A stretch of DNA of 64,000 nt from Clavaria fumosa (GCA_951802425.1 OX637796.1:310001-374000), one strand, 5' to 3'; counted from the first letter of the stretch, positions 33,811 through 47,310 are shown. Notes: generated by a model not told the origin, from the letters alone. A program made the numbers and translations.

Positions 33811-34658
33811 AATTATTCAGTGTTGTAGTATATTCGTCACAGTCAAACCAAATAGTCTTGGTAAGGTTGCAAAAAGGTCATGAAGAGTTTCTTTATATGG
33901 ACTAGGGTCGGACTCATAGTAGTTTGGTGAGATTCAGAAAATATCAAAGACTGGGGAGTATACATGGAGGTTGACTATGCTTATATACCTGAGTCCTGTC
34001 CATATAAGAATGTAAAGTACAAAGTTGTGCCTTCCCAGTCTCCAAGGGGATGGAATAGTGGTAATGAAGGGAATGTGGGAGAAAATGTCCATAAGAAGCA
34101 TAGTGGCCTTGGTGCAGTCACAACAGTTGACAGGTGGTGGCACAGTGATGGCATCCTGCATTGATGTCCTATTGGGACCTGTCACATGATTAGTGTATCA
34201 CATGTTCACTATCAGCAGAGTCATGTGACTTGAACATGACAATATCATGTGATGCTTATGTAATCAACTCCGCACCTAAAGCCCTCATTTGAGTGACACA
34301 AAACATCAAGAATTGTTTCTCAATGAATTCTGAAGCTATACACACGGTGTTTTTTTTAAACATAGACTGAAATTGCTGAAGTAAAATTAAGCCATCTTTA
34401 CATGTGCTCAAGATATTGATGAAATTAATGACTGTTGATGCTGTCAATTTACCACTGGCCCAGAGGTGAATTTTTTAGTAACATGTAAATTAGTTTTTTG
34501 ACATACCACAACCTGCAGGACAATTTGTGAGCCAGGACAGAGTTAAATTTTGGCAGGAGAAGTTGTGAGAAGGCAGTAACAATCTGCAGACAATGTGAAA
34601 TGTGTGACTTCATCACTGCATCACACTTGGCTGCCAGATGTTGCAAGGACTTTTCCAG

Positions 34659-34883
34659 CTTCCACACACATTTTGAGGCTTCATTTTAGTGAGACAAAAT
34701 GTTTCAAAATTTATTTAGAAAAGAATGTTGAAGATAGACTTTTTTATTTTTATTTGTTCTTGAGATAATAATATTATCTCAAAAACAAGGCCTTTAAAAA
34801 AATTTGATCTTCAACATTTTGTTTAAAACATTTTTCTGAGAAATTCCTTTAACTGAAGTTAAGCTCAGAAATGTGTGTGGAAG
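34659..34883. mobile_element. MITE (225 bp), copy 1 of a family
   Basis: Ends CTTCCACACACATTT and AAATGTGTGTGGAAG are inverted repeats. Subterminal TTAGTGAGACAAAATGTTT and a central hairpin TTGAGATAATA/TATTATCTCAA are shared with the copy at 42090-42309. No ORF. The target duplication is unclear. Confidence 0.7.
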
Positions 34884-34999
34884 GCAGAATTTCAGTCACA
34901 CATTTTGTGTCACTGCTCTAGCAGATAGCAACAACAGGTACAGACAAAGCAAGTTTGGCAGGCATTGCCCATCCCCAATATGATATGATGTGTTTGTTC

Positions 35000-35610
35000 C
35001 AGTACTACTAGCATGCATATTGTATGCATACATATGCTTGCTGATACATATTGCATCCATATGAAATATGTGCAAGGGTTGTGCATATTATACATATCAT
35101 ATACATAATATATGTACAGCCCTTGGTATGAATTTTGGATGCATGCAATATGCATCAGCTAGCATGAGTACACATATTGTAAAAATATGATATGCAAACT
35201 CAGGCTCACTGACATGTATCATATGCATGTGCAATGTGTCAGCAAGCATGAGTATGCATATGATATGCATATGATATGTGTACTCAGGCTCATTGACACA
35301 TCATATGTGACACTCTCACATATAGTATGATAAGGATAATTTTGCAGTAGGTATATTCTATGTATATTCTATGTAAGAAATTGTGCTAGTATGCATATTG
35401 TACACATATGATATGCATATCCAGGCTTGCTGATGCATATTGTATTCATGTTATATTCTTATTCAAGGTTGTATCTACATGCATATATATATGTTTGTTA
35501 CTGGCAGTCAACCCATAATACACTATGGCTAGTACACATGCTTGCTGATTCATATCACATGCATATGAAATATGTACCAAGCATTGTATATGTACTGTAA
35601 GCATATGATA
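35000..35610. repeat. Decayed palindromic array P2
   Basis: Many imperfect palindromes of CATATGATATGCATAT type with linkers AGCATGAGTAYGCATAT and ACTCAGGCTCAYTGACA. CpG is absent, consistent with an older array in which CG has become TG or CA. Confidence 0.6.
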
Positions 35611-35611
35611 T

Positions 35612-35702
35612 TGTAGTAGATTTTTGTATTTAGGGTTAGGTTAGGTCTGAGTACAGTCTAAAGATTTGATGTATTTCCCACACATAAGTAAGTCTGGGTC
35701 TC
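35612..35702 (+). repeat. About 90-bp dispersed repeat, copy 2
   Basis: Matches 33333-33425 (TGTAGTAGATTTTTGTATTT, GGTCTGAGTACAGTCTAA) and again lies next to a palindromic array. Confidence 0.8.
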
Positions 35703-35929
35703 CTGCTAAGTATTTCTGTCCTTTCAGCCAGTAAACTCATCCTCTCCCACTAACCTGTCTATTCAGAACTTCTGCACCAAATATATATCTTGGTACTTGT
35801 TGTTCTCTACAATATTTATGATCTGCACAGGAATGCATACTAATCCAGCCAATGTATGCATACATTGTGTTAACCAGAATTTAGTCATATTGTACATGAT
35901 GAAAAGGATTAAAAATGGACAACTCTACA

Positions 35930-36345
35930 TGCACATATTGTATGCAAATGATATGGATATGTTATCATATGCAAATGATATACATACACACTCTTCCCAG
36001 AAGTATGCATATCATTTGCATATGATATGCATACACACTCTTCCCAGAAGTACACATATTGTTCATGTACAATATGCATACACACTCTTCCCAGTATGCA
36101 TATTGTTCATGTACAATATGCATACACACTCTTCCCAGTATGCATATTATATGCAAATGATATGTGTACACACTCTGCTCAGAAGTATGCATATCACACA
36201 CAAATGATATGTGTACACACTCTGCCCAGAAGTAGGCATATCATATGCAAACAATATGTGCACACACCCTGCCCAGAAGTATGCATATCATATGTGAACA
36301 ATATGCATACACACTTTTCCCAGAGGTATGCATATCATGTCAGCT
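35930..36345. repeat. Palindromic satellite array P3
   Basis: Seven or eight units of 30-47 bp, each CACTCTTCCCAGAAGTATGC followed by a CATAT...ATATG palindrome. The linker is the same as in P1, but CG has mostly become TG or CA. Confidence 0.8.
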
Positions 36346-36415
36346 CAATTCAATGTGTCTTGGCTGCCTCTAGCCAAGAGCCCAGCCCATAGAACATGGG
36401 GGTGTGCATCAATCC

Positions 36416-36932
36416 TTAGATTCTAATCACTGCAGGAGACACCAAATAATGAAATCTAACTTCTGCCATTTGCAGTGCCATGGGAATTTTATGATGCAAG
36501 TTGTCATAAATCTCAGTGATACCACCTGTGAAGCCTAGTTGTTTACACATATTAGAACTGTTGACCTGGCACAGCAACACCACTAAGTCAAGTGAATTAG
36601 GCTGCTGTAGCACCTCTGCCAATAATCCTTCAATAATTGCTGCATACCCTAAATCGCATTGTAAGTTCATCATAATTCACTTGTTGTGCATGATATGCTC
36701 ACATAGGCTAGCCATGATCATCTTTGTACATTCTGCACATACTGTTGATAGGGTGTCTCACTCTGCAGCATCTGACAAGCATGTCAGCACATCTTCCCTT
36801 GATATCTTGTGAACCTACTCTTCTGCCATGAGCAGGCCCACTGTTCAAACTGATGAGTGACATCCCATAAGAAATCCATGGAATCCACTGAGCCATACCA
36901 TGTTGGAGGTGCCATATCATCAACATGGCCAT
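36416..36932 (-). pseudogene. Hypothetical protein remnant
   Basis: Two coding-like blocks, 36932-36708 and 36673-36416 (CDLGYAAIIEGLLAEVLQQP, LVVLLCQVNSSNMCKQLGFT), with a leucine-rich helical pattern. Probably exons of a decayed gene extending upstream to about 37200. No recognised family. Confidence 0.35.
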
Positions 36933-37562
36933 GAGTGATGAATGTCATGGAGTATGTGCCAGTCTGTTCTGCAAGGTTGTCAAGCTATTCATGGTAAGCT
37001 ATTTGATCTGGCTTTTTCATAAGATGAATTCTCACCTCATGATTGATCCATTCCACAGTATACTGAACATCTTGTGCTGCTGAGCGATTGGATACCCAAG
37101 CTGTGTTCTTTTGTTTTTCATGGTGTGCAAGAAGCTCTGCATTCAATTCTGTTAGGGTACTTGATGATCTATAGTACCTAGCCCCTTGAACAAGCGGTTC
37201 AGCACATTATGTGTCTCTTCAGTCATTCCCTATGCCCTCTCTTAGTCCTCTACCTGTTCTGTACTACTTACCCATGTAAACTTACTCCCAATATGACTTA
37301 AGCTATGAAAGGTGACACTAGGAGGGAAAGAAATGGCTCTACAGTAGGAATGAAGAACCACACAAACAAATGGTTGTGACCATTGAATTCCCACTGCCTT
37401 GTTACCCTTATATGCATAAAGGCAGAAGGAAATAACCATTGTTTACTCCCTCAAGCCAGTTTTACTACTGTTTAGGCTACATCCTAGTATTACTAAAATA
37501 GCGCTAAAAGGAGGCTTTAAATAGAAGGTCTGAACAGACGGAAATGTCGGAAAGGTCTATAA

Positions 37563-37650
37563 GGTCATACCCGCGAGTTTACAAGAGACGTGGAGCACTT
37601 GCGGCTGAGCTACAGGGTCGTGAACTTGCTGGTGCAAGTTTGGCACCACT
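37563..37650 (-). other. tRNA-like sequence, possible SINE head
   Basis: On the minus strand the order CCCTGTAGCTCAGCCGCAAG ... TCTCTTGTAAACTC ... GCGGGTATGACC resembles a tRNA-Thr(TGT): an A-box-like D-arm, anticodon loop CTTGTAA and a weak B-box. The anticodon stem has mismatches and the T-arm is poor, so it is not a functional tRNA. It could be a tRNA-derived SINE head or chance. Confidence 0.3.
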
Positions 37651-38685
37651 CTGGTGTTGTGGGGCAAGCAATCATGATTGGGGCCTCAATCGGGCAATCA
37701 GAACCCAGGGAGGTGGTGTCACTCCCACAGTGACCAAATTGGGGTGTGGGAAGCGACTGGCACTGATGCCATCAGCACCCACCTTGCCTAATTAGGTGTA
37801 CTCCTCCAAGTGAAGGTTGTGTGCTTTGCAACCTTTGCCCATTGGATGTGCAGTCCTCCCCTTGTCCTATCTTAGCCTGGGAAGTTGGCTAAGCCCAACT
37901 AGGACTAGAATGAGGACTACCCAGAAATCATTCTTGACATCCAGGGTTTGCACAAGCACCTTGGGTGGGCCAACAAGTCCTTTGGCCTTCCCATAGTTCC
38001 ACACTGCCTGTGCCTCATTGAGTGTCTTGTAGCCCCTGAAGTTTGGATTAGGGAACCCACTCACTGATGCTTGAACAGTCAACCTGAATTAGCATTCTTT
38101 ATAAGTATCTTGGGCATGGTAGATTGTTAGTACCAACCAGTCAGTAAACAGGCCAGTTGTGTGACCATTAAGCACAGTATAAGCATGGAATCTTCACTTT
38201 CCAGGTGATGAGGGAGGCTTGGGCATCTCCAAGAGAAACTTCTCAGTTGCAGCTACAAAAAGGTCTGCAAAATCAGTGTTGGGGATGGTGAGTGAAGACA
38301 GAGGCAGAACAATGGATTCAATGGATGGCAATATCGGGACTCCAGGGCTGGGTGGAGATGAAGGCCTTGTGGTTGACTTCACCATTTGTAGGCCAGTTGG
38401 AGCCACTCGGTCTGGGAAGGAGTTGAGTATGTGATAATTACTCTAGAAAACACTTACCTTTCTTCTGTGTCATCAAGCTTAAGATTTGGCAGACTTGCAG
38501 ACAAGGGAAAGGTGAGCAGGGTGAACCACACGTGACACAAATCTGGCAAGTGACCTGCCAAAACAGTGAAAGCCATGATTAATGAATGCTGGCAGAAGGC
38601 CAGTCTTCTCTGTGGGCATTGAGATAGCTTTCAGCACTTGCATATTGAATAGCATGCAAGAGACTTACAACTTGGGCTTTTTATA
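37651..38685. other. No gene recognised
   Basis: CpG-poor spacer. A plus-strand frame (37544-37795) is probably repeat-derived, and a minus-strand ORF at 38406-38194 is Pro/Ser-rich without a recognisable motif. Confidence 0.4.
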
Positions 38686-39413
38686 GTGGAAAACTGTCTG
38701 AAGGATTTGCCTCAACAGTGTGCTTCACTTCTACATTCAGGCACATGGGATTCTTCCACCTACCACCATTCACAGAAAAGAAAAAGCATGGCTGCCATTA
38801 AATTTCCTCACACACTCTCTGAGGCAACTACATGGGCTGAGAGAGACCCTACAAAGGACCATCTTCCTATCCACTCCCAGCCTCAACTGACAGATGTTGA
38901 AAGAGCAACCAAAAAACTTGCTGCCAAACAGGCAAAAGCAAAGCAGATGAGACTTATGAAAGCTGTGGATGAATATCTCCAGGAGAAGGCCACAAAGCTA
39001 GAAAAACTCACCTGTGACCATGGTGTCAAGGTAGAATGGATCATTCAGATCAGCGAAGCATGAACCAAGTTCATGAAGTCGCGTGCACCAACTCTACCTA
39101 ATGCTCTTGCACATTTCAAAGCCCTGGAGATTAATGAAGGTGAGTTTAACATGACTTTGTCTCACCAGATTGAGTACTAGGCCTGCCTGTCAGTGAAAAT
39201 TTGAGGCTAACAGAGCTCAAAAAGTTAGTTGAGAGTGATGATAATTTGCAAAATCTTTCCAAGGAGAAAGAGGAGGAATTTGTTATGGATCTGGTACTGG
39301 ATGCAGTCAGAAATGAGTCACTGAGAGTCAGGATGACTCAGACAGGTCCTCAATTCCTTATGCAGTTGGTCTACAGGACTAGTAGATCCTCCAGTTCCAT
39401 ACCTTCCTGCTAA
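38686..39413 (+). pseudogene. Truncated amplified fungal hypothetical protein
   Basis: A Lys/Ala-rich, coiled-coil-like block (ATKKLAAKQAKAKQMRLMKA, 38890-38950) is followed by CDHGVKVEWIIQISEA, a TGA, KFMKSRAPTLPNALAHFKAL and, in another frame, LRLTELKKLVESDDNLQNLS. This matches my memory of the N-terminal third of a very large amplified mushroom family, related to the split gene at 22057-26227. It ends at about 39413. Function unknown. Confidence 0.45.
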
Positions 39414-42089
39414 GAGGAGTTGAAACCAACACTGCTAGCAAGGCATTGCTTTGGGCAGATATTATTATTAGTTAGTAACCTAAGTGACAACATCCCATGG
39501 GCTTAGCCATTGACCTCCATGGTCTGCCTCAACCTGGTATCACTCCGCAGATTGATACCATGGTGCAATGACTGACCACTCCATAGGTATTGCACACTTA
39601 AGCCAAATCAATGTAGATAGGTCAAAATGGATCAGCGAATAACTAGCTAACCAGAGATGGGGGAAACAAGCTAAAGAGTTCATGAGATTTTCCTGGTCCT
39701 GTAGACCATTCTACCTTTATAAACCTCTGCCTAATTCTCAGTAATTGGCTAGCTATTCACTACTTACTCTGATGAATACACTGGTACATTGTACAGTGGA
39801 ACACCTTGTACCCTATACCAAAATATTCATAACTCGCTCAATACATACTACGCCGAGGGGAGCCAGCTCATCCAAAGCCTGGGTACCTTTGGGTACCCAG
39901 ATCACTTGACTAGACTAAGTCCTTAGTTGGCAGATACTACATTTAGCTTAACTAGACCCTGTCCTTAGTTTAGCTAAATATGTCCTTAGCTCTGTGGGGA
40001 GCTAGACTCAGACTTAGCCCTCTTGGAAATAGTGCAATTGATGTATGGGTAGGTAATGATGCCTAGAACACGAAGTTCTGTTAGCTATTTATACTCAAAT
40101 TTACATATCTACTACATTTGGAAGAATACAGCATAGCTCCTTAACTAGTAATCCTAACATACTGTTTAAGGACTTTAAATTAAGGAGAATTCAGTGGCTT
40201 TACATATCAGGTAGGATCATAATTTTATCCTATCTCCTCGTTGAGATATTTCATGTCAAACATTCCAGCTTTTCTAAAAATAATCATATTGAGTCATACT
40301 GACTCGATATCGGCGATCTGATGCCAGGAAAATGTGGGGAGACACTCCGCAGACACTCCAGATTACTTCCACGACTTTCTAGACACTTCTACACCCAGAT
40401 CACAACCTTATCTCGTCTTTACCTTATTTACTCTCCTCTGTCTCATTCTGGAATAGCACAGAATTATTAATAGGACAGGATTCACACTCTACTAGAGAGT
40501 TGTGGGGAATGCCCTGGCATATATGCCAGCATGTATGTGTCATTGCTGCCTCAGCACAAATCCTACTCTGTTGAGGGATGAGTTATGAACCTGTACTTAG
40601 TGCCTAACCAACTGCTATTACTGCTCCTGTGTCAGTAGCCTACTATACTAACCTCAACAATTTGCAGTGCTTACAATGTGTGTCAATCACAGCAATTCAT
40701 GCCAGTGTGCTGTCATGATATGTTCTTGTAATACTGTAGCAATACTGCATAAACAATGAGTGATACATCTAGGACTTGGACAGCAGGACAGTAGCAAATA
40801 TTTCTGAAATTTAGGGACACAGTGTATGTGAGGATGATTGGACTGTATGAAGGCATTGAGATCACACTGGCACTAAACTGTGACACAGTGCAATGGTGCA
40901 TTGCACAAGCATGACTCTCTCTTGAACTCAATGTGGCAATCGTGCCTCAGGCTCCTCTAAGCAAGCCAAGTACTACAGCAGCCAACATAATGCCTCTGGG
41001 CAATGTATTACATCCCTGAGGAGTTTTGGGCCTTCAAGAATCTCCTCACACAAGGCAGCATCTGTGGCAAATCACTGAGCATGCCTCACTGGTATGTTAC
41101 TGTAATTCTACTGGTCTTCAACTAATTTAGGTCACATCCAGAGATGACTCCAGCTCAACACCATGCCATTGCAGATGTAAGAGAAGAGCCTGCCAACCAA
41201 GAGGATGACTGGCAGACAGCCAAAGATGTGTTGATGGGGCTGACACTATAGATATAAGCCATGCAGGGGGCGAGTTTCTGGCAATTCAGCTTCAGGATGA
41301 TTTATTGGCTCATCAGTGTGTTATCCATATCCTTTGTCACCCTTCAAATGAAGCTGACTGATTGATCAGTGCAAAATATGTGAAGGATCACTGTACTCAC
41401 TGAGATCAAACCAAGCAGTGTACTGAGCTCTTCCAAAGTCTGATGGAAGAGCTTGTGAAGGCTTACATGCTTTGGCATGGTGCCCTGACTGCACAGAAGG
41501 AAATGCTCCACCCCTCTGTTACTGGGCAACTCACGCTGCATGTTGTGTGAGTTTCCAGCCTTTCCTCTTCCTTGCAAATGCTTCTTGTCCTTGTCCTTCA
41601 ATTTGTTGAAATCTGGAATTATAATGACATGGGATTGTGTACAAGACAATTACCTATTGACCTCTGAAGCAATATTTTAATTAAATTGCTGTGAGAGCAT
41701 ATGCTGAGTGAAATACATCATTTGTCATGCATAAATCAGTTTCATCATGTGATGTAACTGTTTGTGAATTGTGAATGCAGTCTACCTAGTGTGGAGTAGA
41801 TGACGAATGGATGCTTAGGTAAGCATCAACTGTAACATTGCATATGATATGCATAAATTGACTGGTGTCACGACGTAAAACTAGGTGTCCATTTGCAGCA
41901 CCACATGTCATGTCCAGTTAATGGGACATTTACATGTCCATTTGCGTGACACTGTCACATATTTCACATTCCACTTTAGTCAATGTGTGGGACCCAGCAG
42001 TGTCGGCCAAAATCACATGATGCATGCAAAGCGGCACATTACTGACCCACTTTCCACTACCTGGTGTTCTGCCTTCTACAGATCAGATA
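39414..42089. other. No gene recognised
   Basis: CpG-poor intergenic DNA. 39900-40030 has several copies of CCTTAGTT or CCTTAGCT around an inverted AGCTAGACT. A minus-strand ORF of 101 codons at 41649-41344 has no known motif. A few sites read CTCGATATCGGCGATCTG (about 40303) and keep CpG. Confidence 0.4.
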
Positions 42090-42309
42090 CAAAAAAACTT
42101 TGAGTATAAAAAGTGTTCCAAATAATTATTTAAGCAAATCCTTCAAGCTCAATTTTTAATTTTGCTTCATTCTTGAGATATGCCCCATGTACATGCCATA
42201 TCTCAACAATGAGGCCAAATTGAAAAATTCTATCTTAAGGGATTGTCTCAAATATATTATAGGAACATTTTGTCTCACCAAAACGAAGCTTGAATCATGC
42301 TGTGGAAGC
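42090..42309. mobile_element. MITE, copy 2 of the 34659 family
   Basis: Shares AACATTTTGTCTCACCAAAA and GTGGAAG at its right end and a central TTGAGATATG/CATATCTCAA hairpin with the 34659-34883 element. A partial third copy (TATCTCACTAAAACTAAGCT) is at 52979. The left end is less clear. Confidence 0.6.
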
Positions 42310-42419
42310 CAAAACACCATGTATGGGGAGTATGGGATGTGAGTGGACTAATTAGGTAATTGTGGCTGTGCACCCACTCCGGCACAAGATAGGTTTCGAG
42401 AATTGATGACTATGCCAGC

Positions 42420-42860
42420 CATCAGACATTGTACGCATATCGTACGCATACAATGTCTACATCTCATATGCATACGATATGCATACGATGTCTGCATATC
42501 ACATGCACGCATATCGATATGCATATGATGTCTGCATATCACATGCACGCATATGATATGCATACATGTGATATGCAGACATCGTACGCATATCGTACAC
42601 ATACGATATGCGTGCATGTGATATGCAAACATCGTATGCATATCGTATGCATACGATATGTGTGCATATGAGATGTAGACATTGTATGTGTACGATATGC
42701 CTGCGTTGTCTGCATCTCATATGCAGACATCGTACACATATCATATGCGTATGATATGCATACAAAATCATATGCATGTCATACACATGCATTTTCTACT
42801 CCAGATGTCATACATATGATATACTTTGTGCATATCAAGTGCAAATGAGATGCATTGTCT
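42420..42860. repeat. Palindromic satellite array P4
   Basis: Units GCATATCGTA...TACGATATGC alternate with linker CATGTGATATGCAGACATCG and its inverse. The array ends about 100 bp upstream of the ParB-like gene start. CpG sites are kept in half the units. Confidence 0.85.
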
Positions 42861-42963
42861 ATATTTGTTTAATGATCATGTGCCAATCAATCATGTGATT
42901 TCATCGTGATCCTTGCCATCGATCAAGGGTAGTCAACTGTTCCTCATCCTTCGAACATCAGGC

Positions 42964-45900
42964 ATGGCAACAACTCCTACTGTTCTGTCATCTCAAGTGA
43001 GTCCTGAATCATCTACTGTGATAGGTTTGATAACCTTTAGCAGCCAAACGAACAACTGCTCATCAACACCGAGTCAGAGGATGTCGTATCACATAAAGTT
43101 CAAGAGGAACTTGAATTGTGCGATTGTGCACTCCTTGGGTTTGGAAAAGCTGATATTTTCAAGCTGAACCCTGTTTGGCAACGCTGGAACAAACGCCCAT
43201 TGGTCATATCTCAGGCCAAGAAAATAGAAGAATCGTTTCTTAAGCACGGAATTCAACGCTTCCACCCGAAATACGTCATTACGCTCGTTGTACCGCGTAG
43301 TTGGGTCGATACTTCAGTTCTAGTGACGACAATTGGTTCTGGAGGACTTGGTCTCCCCGATATTATCTGGACCAAAAACGCGGATATGAAGACCATCTAT
43401 GGTGCTGGCGAGCAGCATCGCTTCAGAGCCCTGGAGTTATTCAGAGAGAGGCTCGAACATCGCAAGGAAAAGTTGACCAAAGAGCATACGACTTACACCG
43501 CCCACAAAAGCAGCAAGAGTGACATCAATGATGAATTCCTGGCCAACCTTGGGGCAGAACTCCAAGCTCTCAAAGGGGAGTTGGCGATATTGGGTAAATG
43601 GGCTTTGGCGATTTATGACTATGGTGTGTCTACTACTTATTGATTCATGAAATCTGAAATATAATTTTTTAGACGTTGCTACAGAGAATAATTCGAGAAT
43701 CGCAAAGATCCTCTCGAAAAACGACTCGCTCCATCACTACGCTGAGACAACTGGCGAATATTTCACCAGCCTCATCCGCGATATGGCTGATGACCTCTCC
43801 GATGTTCTGAATCTCGATACGCTTCACCTTAAAGCCTACAATACTGCAAAGGACCATGGACACATCTATACAGATATCCTTTGCAATTCTGGAATTATTG
43901 AAATGCTTGTGGGCCTTTGGCAGTTTAACGTGTATTGGTGCCGAACTAAGCTCTTCCAACCATTATGGCTCAAGAAAACAATTATTGGGCAACATGGGGC
44001 TGGTGCGGTGAGTGATACATTTTATTTTTACAGTTCATTATTTGACATTAAAATATCAGCTAATTTCGCATCTCATTGCGATGTATGGGACAAGGACACT
44101 CAATATATTGACATCCAAAACACAATTTCCTTCCTTGAAAGATATCGACGCACTTGTGCGCAAGATTTCCCTGGGGAAAATGAGCGCAGAGGAAGTCAAA
44201 GAGTGAACCGAACAATTAAATGGGCTTCTTGACATGCTCAATCCTGATGTCATGTTCTTCTCTGCCACCTTACTTCAGGATATCGATAAAGCTGCAGGAC
44301 AAGCTTTCAGTGGATGCTGCATGTTGATCGGAATTCCTACAGAAGAATACTCAGGATGGTTGAATGTATATATGAGGTCAGTGATACAGAGCCTTGAGGA
44401 ACACCGGGCTAGCCATGTGCTCTTGGAGTCAGCAAAGGCAAAGCTTCGCTGGATGATGTTCCAGCAAGATGACACACAGGTTCCATTTCCGATTGTCATG
44501 GAGTCAGTCGTTGTTATGCTGGCTGAGTCCTTCGCTCACATTGGTAAGGCCGTCAACGAAGTGAGTTTAAATTTGAGTATTAGTAGATTTACTAAATGAC
44601 TTATGACCCAGGTTGCGACATGGTTCGAGCCGCTTTGGGGATACCCTCTGCTCCAACAAGGTGAAACCCGGTGGAATGATGCAACAAGCATTATTAGAAC
44701 AGTGATTGAAAAAGATGAGAGGATTGTCTCTAAAGAGAAAGCAACTGAACAAGTAAGTAACTACTACATTTAAGGAATAAAGGAAAATATTCAATGTGTA
44801 TGTATAATAGGTGTTTGAAATTCTGTGTGCTTCACGTGCGGTGGAGCTTGTCGATCTTCAAATCGAACTGTGCAGCCGCAAGAGTAGCCGTTTGACTTCA
44901 GGGAAAATTTCGAAACAAGATGTTGATGCATTTTTTGACAACGAGCCTGACAACAAAGCATTCGAGAAAATGACAAAAATGGTGCCAAAGGAGGATCTCC
45001 TAGACAAGGTCAACAAGCTCACTGACCAGCTGGTACTTGCGATGAAGGATGCAACAACACTTTCCACCCTCAAGAATTGTGCGACGAATGTGGTTACAGC
45101 AACGACCTTCCCATGGCAAAGTGTCGACTCCCGCTCCCGCTCCCATGACTGCAAACTAGTAGCGAGGTGTGCATTTGTTGCAAGACTGCATCAGAAAGCT
45201 CACCGTGAGCGGATCGTGACTCAAACGTCAGCTGGGCACTTGCGCATGAGGATTTGTGAAGTTCTGGCGGCTGAAACGGATGGTGTAATGCACGGGAAGA
45301 AGCAAGTCTATGAGTGGAAATTTAAGGATGGGATTGAGGTCGCAGATATCACGAAACTCCCAAAGGTAATCCTCAATGTCGAAACTATTGCGGCGTGCTT
45401 GGAGGCTTCTGATGGTCATGGGGCGGTTGCCAAAGACCACGCAGAAATGGAGAAGCTCATCAAACATGTTGAGGAGATGGCAGTAGCGAAGTGGGACCCG
45501 AAGCAGGGGACGCAGATGGAGGAGAATGTGTGGGATGCGTTGGATCACTTGATCGACATACGAACTCTTTCATTTTATTACTCATTATCAATGATTCAAC
45601 TCTAAATGAATGGATCAGGCACTCTCAGCAAATGCAGGTCAACTTCGATTCCGCAAGACCTCATCAGAGCTATACAATCCTAACTTGGACAAGTCAGTGC
45701 AGCAAGATAAATACTTGTTGCCCAAATCGATGCTGGACAAGTTGTACACATATGGTAAGGTTATTGATTGGTCGGAATTGAGTGTGCTGACATCCAACTA
45801 GAGTTTAACGAGGTCACCCCAACAACTGGACCTGCAGCTGCCAGCCCTTCCGAAGATGACGCTGAGGAAAGTAACTCTGAGAGTGATGACGATGAACCAC

Positions 45901-46742
45901 CCCAGGGTGGTAGCGATGATGACTATATAGCATCTCTGAAGAGGCAGAAGGAGGCGGCAGCCCTTGTTACTTGGAACAAGCAGAAGCAAGAAGCTGCACG
46001 CGCGAAAGAGGCCAAAAAGGTGAAGGCAAAGGCAAGTCTTGAGCGAAGCACAAAAGATAACGTTCAAGAGACCGAAGGTTCCAAAGGTACGCATATCGTA
46101 CATGGACAATATCCATTCATTCTCACTTGTTGCTTACTACAGCCAAGGGAGCGGAAGGAGAAACAGGAGGTATGTGTGTTTATTGGTACATTATGCATAA
46201 TTTGCTGACCCTTTGGTTATTGCAGGCAAGGGGAATAATGCTCCGCCAAAGCCGTTTTCTACCCCAAGTCCATTGACCCCTTTGCCTTCTCAGTCCACTC
46301 GTATGGGATTTATTGTCTCCTTTATCAGCATCCTGACTTGTGAAATTAGGCTCTCAATCCAGGCCCTCTGAACCTCCTGCAGCACCTGTGAAGAAGGTTG
46401 TAACTTGAGCAATGGGTAAGTCATCCACAATAAACATTCTGAAAGCCTGCTAAAAAACTCATGCAGTAGCAGCATCAAGCAGTGCTGTCGCAGATGATGG
46501 TCCATGTTCGTCTTTCGTTCCATCCATCTTCCATTTCTAATACATGTTTCACTTAGCCAAACATCGCCCTTCATTCAGTCGTGAATATATAATTCTACAC
46601 ATATATATATGAAGCTAAATCACTCACAGCACCGACTTTCGCATCAAAGCGTCACCGTCATGACCTCTCATCCCTGCAAGGTGTCGAATCAGAAGTTGAG
46701 GATCCAGATGAGGATGAGTTGGAATTTTCCACAGCTGCATAG
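42964..46742 (+). CDS. Multi-exon gene with ParB-like signature, probably one or two nonsense codons
   Basis: ATG at 42964 (MATTPTVLSSQ); introns with canonical ends at 42997-43043, 43624-43672, 44008-44059, 44561-44611, 44753-44810, 45755-45801, 46087-46142, 46170-46225 and 46301-46349; last exon 46630-46742 ends in an acidic tail and TAG. Exon 2 has a hydrophobic strand-helix pattern followed by IYGAGEQHRFRALELF (about 43395-43440), like the G-x-x-HR-x-x-A box of the ParB/sulfiredoxin fold. The rest is alpha-helical, then acidic/basic low complexity (EDDAEESNSESDDDEPP). No DNA-binding helix-turn-helix was recognised. TGA at 44204-44206 and at 46406-46408 fall in frame. A donor is missing near 45565. 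A truncated paralogue lies at 54480-55743. Confidence 0.6.
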
Positions 46743-46869
46743 TGTGCTTTGTCTTGTTTTTGTGAAACTTGTACAGTGATCTTCATGATCAATGAATACC
46801 TTGTGACTTGTTGGTTATGGTTAGTAATAACTTAACAAAAATTCTATGGCATACAAGTGTTTGTATGCA

Positions 46870-47310
46870 TTGGAACAGCCAACATGCGCATATCGTATGC
46901 GTACGATATGCGTACATATGATATGCAGACAATGCACGCATATCGTATGCATACGATATGCGTACATCGTTTGCATGTACACATGATGTACACATATCAT
47001 ATGCAAGTGATATGTATATGTTGTCTAGTCTGAAAATATGCATATGATATACATGAATAATGTTTGCATACAGCAAGCAAATGCAATGTAATGTAGACAC
47101 TATACACATCTGGTTGGCTTACTTGATAGGTATGAACATCAGCATACATTCTGATGTTCATACATATTATGCAAGCAATTATATATTGTCTAGTCTAGAC
47201 AATATATTGCATTTACTTATGCATACATTATTTGTGTATATCATATGCATAATTCTGGACTAGACAATGTGTGCATATCATATGCATACAATATGTGTAT
47301 CCTGATTAGT
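46870..47310. repeat. Palindromic satellite array P5
   Basis: Perfect cores GCATATCGTA-TGCG-TACGATATGC (46889-46912) and GCATATCGTA-TGCA-TACGATATGC (46939-46962), then more decayed CATATG palindromes, and CTAGTCTAGACAATATATTG near 47200. It lies between the convergent 3' ends of the ParB-like gene and the large gene. Confidence 0.8.

Noticed and set aside
33424..33883. Long ORFs in palindromic array P1, and similar ones in P3, P4 and P6
   Set aside because: They consist of repeated YAY/MHI/CPEV words in all frames and both strands, a direct consequence of the palindromic repeats.
33440..36345. Regular palindromic repeats as a CRISPR-like array
   Set aside because: Linkers are themselves repeated, unit lengths vary, and the host is a eukaryote.
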